Below are positions 31,878 through 33,465 of a DNA stretch of 33,465 bases, piece by piece. The stretch is taken from assembly GCA_903838415.1 (NCBI GenBank), contig CAILYI010000256.1:1-33465 (forward strand), in the 5' to 3' direction. The notes beneath the pieces are model-generated. The model made no database searches, had not been told where the DNA came from, and was given only the letters and a program-made list of their open reading frames with translations. This DNA is from an uncultured Anaerolineae bacterium. GTDB taxonomy: Bacteria; Chloroflexota; Anaerolineae; Anaerolineales; Villigracilaceae. Position 1 is the stretch's first letter, and every line of letters begins with the position of its first letter. A program made the translations under genes and the position numbers.

Positions 31878-32685
31878 AGAGACCATTGGCTTCAGTTTCG
31901 TGATGGTGTTCTTCGCCCGGCGGGCAGCATTCATCCACCAGCAAGGCGCCGTTTTCGGTTACCAAAAGCGAATTGCCGAACGCCAGCTTGAGATTTTCCT
32001 GTTTCAGCGCTTCCTTCGGTTCGCCGTAGGCCACCACGCGCCGATTAATCAGCAGCACTGCATCGAAGCGACTGGCCGCCAGGTTCAGATCATGCGTGGA
32101 AATAATCGCAGTCACCTTGCGCTCCCGCAGACGGTCGAGCAGATCGAGCGTGGCTTCCTGGGTGGTCACATCCACGCCGGTAAAGGGTTCGTCCATCAGG
32201 AGAATATGCGGTTCCTGCGCCAGCGCGCGCGCCAGAAAAACCCGCTGCTGCTGTCCGCCGGAAAGGTCGCTGATGGAAGTCGTCGCCAGGTTGGCGATGC
32301 TCATTTCGTGCAGGCTGCGTTTCACCGCTTCGCGGTCAGCCTGGTTCGGACGGGCGAACCAGCCGCGCGTATTGAATCGGCCCATCATGACCACATCATC
32401 CACTGTGACCGGGAAGCGCCAATCGACTTCTTCGCGCTGGGGAATGTAGGCCACACAGTCCTTGTGGTCGCCCAACGGCAGTCCGTGGATCAGGATGTGC
32501 CCGGATTGCAGCGGCAGCAGACCCACCAACGCCTTGAACAGCGTCGATTTTCCGGCGCCGTTCGGGCCCACCACGGCAATCCGCGCGCCATGCGGCACCT
32601 GAAAACTGACGTCGTTCAGCACCTTTTTATCCCCGTAGGCAATACTGATATTTTCAACTTCGAGTCGATGTGGGGTATGGGTCAT
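31870..32685 (-). CDS. Metal ABC transporter ATP-binding protein, ZnuC/MntA-like
   Basis: A 271-residue ATPase. Walker A is GPNGAGKS (40-47), signature LSGGQ (141-145), Walker B LLMDEP (162-167) and switch H198. The motif YIPQREEVDWRFPVTV is typical of the zinc/manganese subgroup, where V-D-W-D-F-P is often seen in Mn importers, so the metal cannot be fixed from sequence. The C-terminus carries a Cys/His-rich tail, ECCPPGEEHHH (252-262), a possible metal-binding sensor. The start at 32685 is chosen because the domain begins there; no clear ribosome binding site is visible, but the gene lies 40 nt after the CxxC miniprotein in the operon. Confidence 0.93.
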   Translation of the reverse strand: MTHTPHRLEVENISIAYGDKKVLNDVSFQVPHGARIAVVGPNGAGKSTLFKALVGLLPLQSGHILIHGLPLGDHKDCVAYIPQREEVDWRFPVTVDDVVMMGRFNTRGWFARPNQADREAVKRSLHEMSIANLATTSISDLSGGQQQRVFLARALAQEPHILLMDEPFTGVDVTTQEATLDLLDRLRERKVTAIISTHDLNLAASRFDAVLLINRRVVAYGEPKEALKQENLKLAFGNSLLVTENGALLVDECCPPGEEHHHETEANGLYD

Positions 32686-32725
32686 TTTGGGGTTCGTTCT
32701 TGAAGGTTGGTTGGGCTGGGAACTG

Positions 32726-32917
32726 CTAGGATTGGGCGTACATCGTGGTGTGATATACCACCGAGCCTGCGACCAGTAAAACAATGACACCACCGGTAAT
32801 GGCGGCGATCGGCTTTTCGGGTTTGGCTTCGCCTTCAGCGGTCTTGCGCTTCTGATCGGCGTTCAGTTTTGCGCCCAGGGCGCCAGCCATGGGAACGGCA
32901 GCACAAAACATGCACAT
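32726..32917 (-). CDS. 63-aa membrane protein with an N-terminal CxxC, in the metal operon
   Basis: Function unknown. The protein begins MCMFCAAVPMAGALGAK, with C2 and C5 forming a C-x-x-C that could bind metal. A charged middle part (NADQKRKTAEGEAKPEKP) is followed by one transmembrane helix (~36-57) and a short tail with a His (VVYHTTMY). The start at 32917 has GAGGAG 6 nt upstream, so an ATG 57 nt further up (32974), inside the Fur gene, is rejected. It sits between the Fur-family regulator (17 nt) and the ATPase (40 nt), all on one transcript, which suggests a role in metal uptake or sensing. This link is by context only. Confidence 0.8.
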   Translation of the reverse strand: MCMFCAAVPMAGALGAKLNADQKRKTAEGEAKPEKPIAAITGGVIVLLVAGSVVYHTTMYAQS

Positions 32918-32934
32918 GGTTTTCTCCTCGAAGG

Positions 32935-33351
32935 TTACTGACAATCTTTGCACAGGCCAAATAATTGCAGCCAATGCTCTTGAATCTTGTAACCCGTCCG
33001 CCCAGAAATGGACGAGATCAAATTTTCCAGGTCATCGCCTTCGAAAAATGTCACCTGGCCGCAGTTTTGACATAAAAGCATATGCTGATGTCCCTGGCTG
33101 GCCGAAATGAAGGCCTGGCAGCCGCCGGGTTGATGCACGCGCTGAATCAGGTGCAGTTCTTCCAGCTTTTCGAGCGTGCGATAGACGCTCACCAGCCCCA
33201 ATTCGGGATGAGCGGCGCGGGCCGAGTCGAACACTTCCAGCGGCGTTAAGGCGCGGGAGCTTGCGGCCATGATTTCAGCCACGGCGCGGCGCGCACTCGT
33301 CAGCCGGTAGCCATTTTCAGATAAGGCGGTTAGCCAGGTTTCAGCGCTCAT
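32935..33351 (-). CDS. Fur-family metalloregulator, probably Zur-like
   Basis: A 138-residue dimeric repressor. The N-terminal winged helix (1-75) contains YRLTSARRAVAEI and the recognition region LGLVSVYRTLEKLEELHLIQ. The C-terminal domain has GHQHMLLCQNCGQVTFFEG with C94/C97 and a C-terminal CKDC (C134/C137), which together form the structural zinc site; H88 and H90 are probable sensing ligands. Context with a Zn/Mn importer points to Zur (or Mn/Fe) control of that operon. The start at 33351 has AGAGGA 5 nt upstream and a 7-1-7 box just above; the ATG at 33375 lies within that box and is rejected. Confidence 0.93.
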   Translation of the reverse strand: MSAETWLTALSENGYRLTSARRAVAEIMAASSRALTPLEVFDSARAAHPELGLVSVYRTLEKLEELHLIQRVHQPGGCQAFISASQGHQHMLLCQNCGQVTFFEGDDLENLISSISGRTGYKIQEHWLQLFGLCKDCQ

Positions 33352-33365
33352 AACATCCTCTTTAT

Positions 33366-33380
33366 TGAAAATCATTTTCG
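33366..33380 (-). promoter_or_regulatory. Fur-family 7-1-7 operator overlapping the transcription start
   Basis: TGAAAAT-C-ATTTTCG, 7-1-7 inverted repeat with one mismatch. It lies directly downstream of the -10, so a bound repressor would block initiation of the regulator-transporter operon. Confidence 0.7.
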
Positions 33381-33409
33381 ATTATAGGGGGAAATGGGGG
33401 CATGGTCAA
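33381..33409 (-). promoter_or_regulatory. Strong sigma70-type promoter of the metal-uptake operon
   Basis: TTGACC (33409-33404), exactly 17 nt, TATAAT (33386-33381) on the minus strand. It would give a start about 22 nt before the regulator's ATG and drive regulator, CxxC miniprotein, ATPase and permease. The 56 bp to the window edge hold nothing recognisable. Confidence 0.75.
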
Positions 33410-33465
33410 GGCTGGGAAGTAGGCCGTTTGACGGTTTTATGGTGGCAGGTGGATGATTCCACGCG

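Noticed and set aside
32686..32793. N-terminal extension of the metal-transport ATPase.
   Set aside because: It would overlap the CxxC miniprotein gene, is Pro/Ser-rich, and the ABC domain begins right after the ATG at 32685.

Overview
The window looks like a chromosomal segment of a moderately GC-rich bacterium, most likely a Chloroflexota member of the Anaerolineae type. That placement is an inference from gene content and style: a very large multi-PAS kinase, a yebC-ruvC-ruvA block, a crcB/DUF190 pair, a DUF1998 helicase, and GTCGCCC-type palindromes between genes. No rRNA or tRNA is visible, so the assignment is not firm.

Left part (1-11.1 kb): the frameshifted 3' end of a tnpB gene with its structured right end, then three signalling genes on the minus strand: an HD-GYP response regulator, a 1923-residue soluble hybrid kinase with about ten PAS domains and one GAF domain, and a seven-helix membrane PAS/GAF kinase of the NarX/DegS type. 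Upstream of the membrane kinase lies a 14-unit, 21-bp tandem repeat with an 84-bp higher-order period. It starts immediately beyond the predicted core promoter.

Middle part (11.1-19.3 kb): a small predicted membrane protein, a heterodimeric ABC exporter pair with complementary degenerate catalytic motifs, an SDR dehydrogenase followed by an unknown protein, a STAS-like unknown and tex. From 11.4 to 19.3 kb all genes are on the minus strand, and very strong hairpin terminators separate the units.

Right part (19.5-30.3 kb, plus strand): an MFS transporter; a tightly overlapped Nudix / small alarmone hydrolase-like HD / DegV operon; yebC-ruvC-ruvA (no ruvB in the window); proC-crcB-DUF190 followed by a small membrane protein; a TerC-family membrane protein; and a DEAD/DEAH-DUF1998 helicase (MrfA/YprA type) that carries a complete HNH nuclease-like module between the helicase core and the C-terminal cysteine cluster.

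Right end (30.3-33.4 kb, minus strand): a secreted four-cysteine protein with a perfect 18-bp palindrome upstream, then a metal-homeostasis operon (Fur/Zur-type regulator, 63-aa CxxC membrane protein, ZnuC-like ATPase, ZnuB-like permease). A textbook promoter with a Fur-family 7-1-7 box just downstream of its -10 drives it, which suggests metal-dependent autorepression. No metal-binding solute protein is encoded in the window.

The most unusual items are the helicase-HNH architecture, the higher-order tandem repeat at the kinase promoter, and the CxxC miniprotein in the metal operon.
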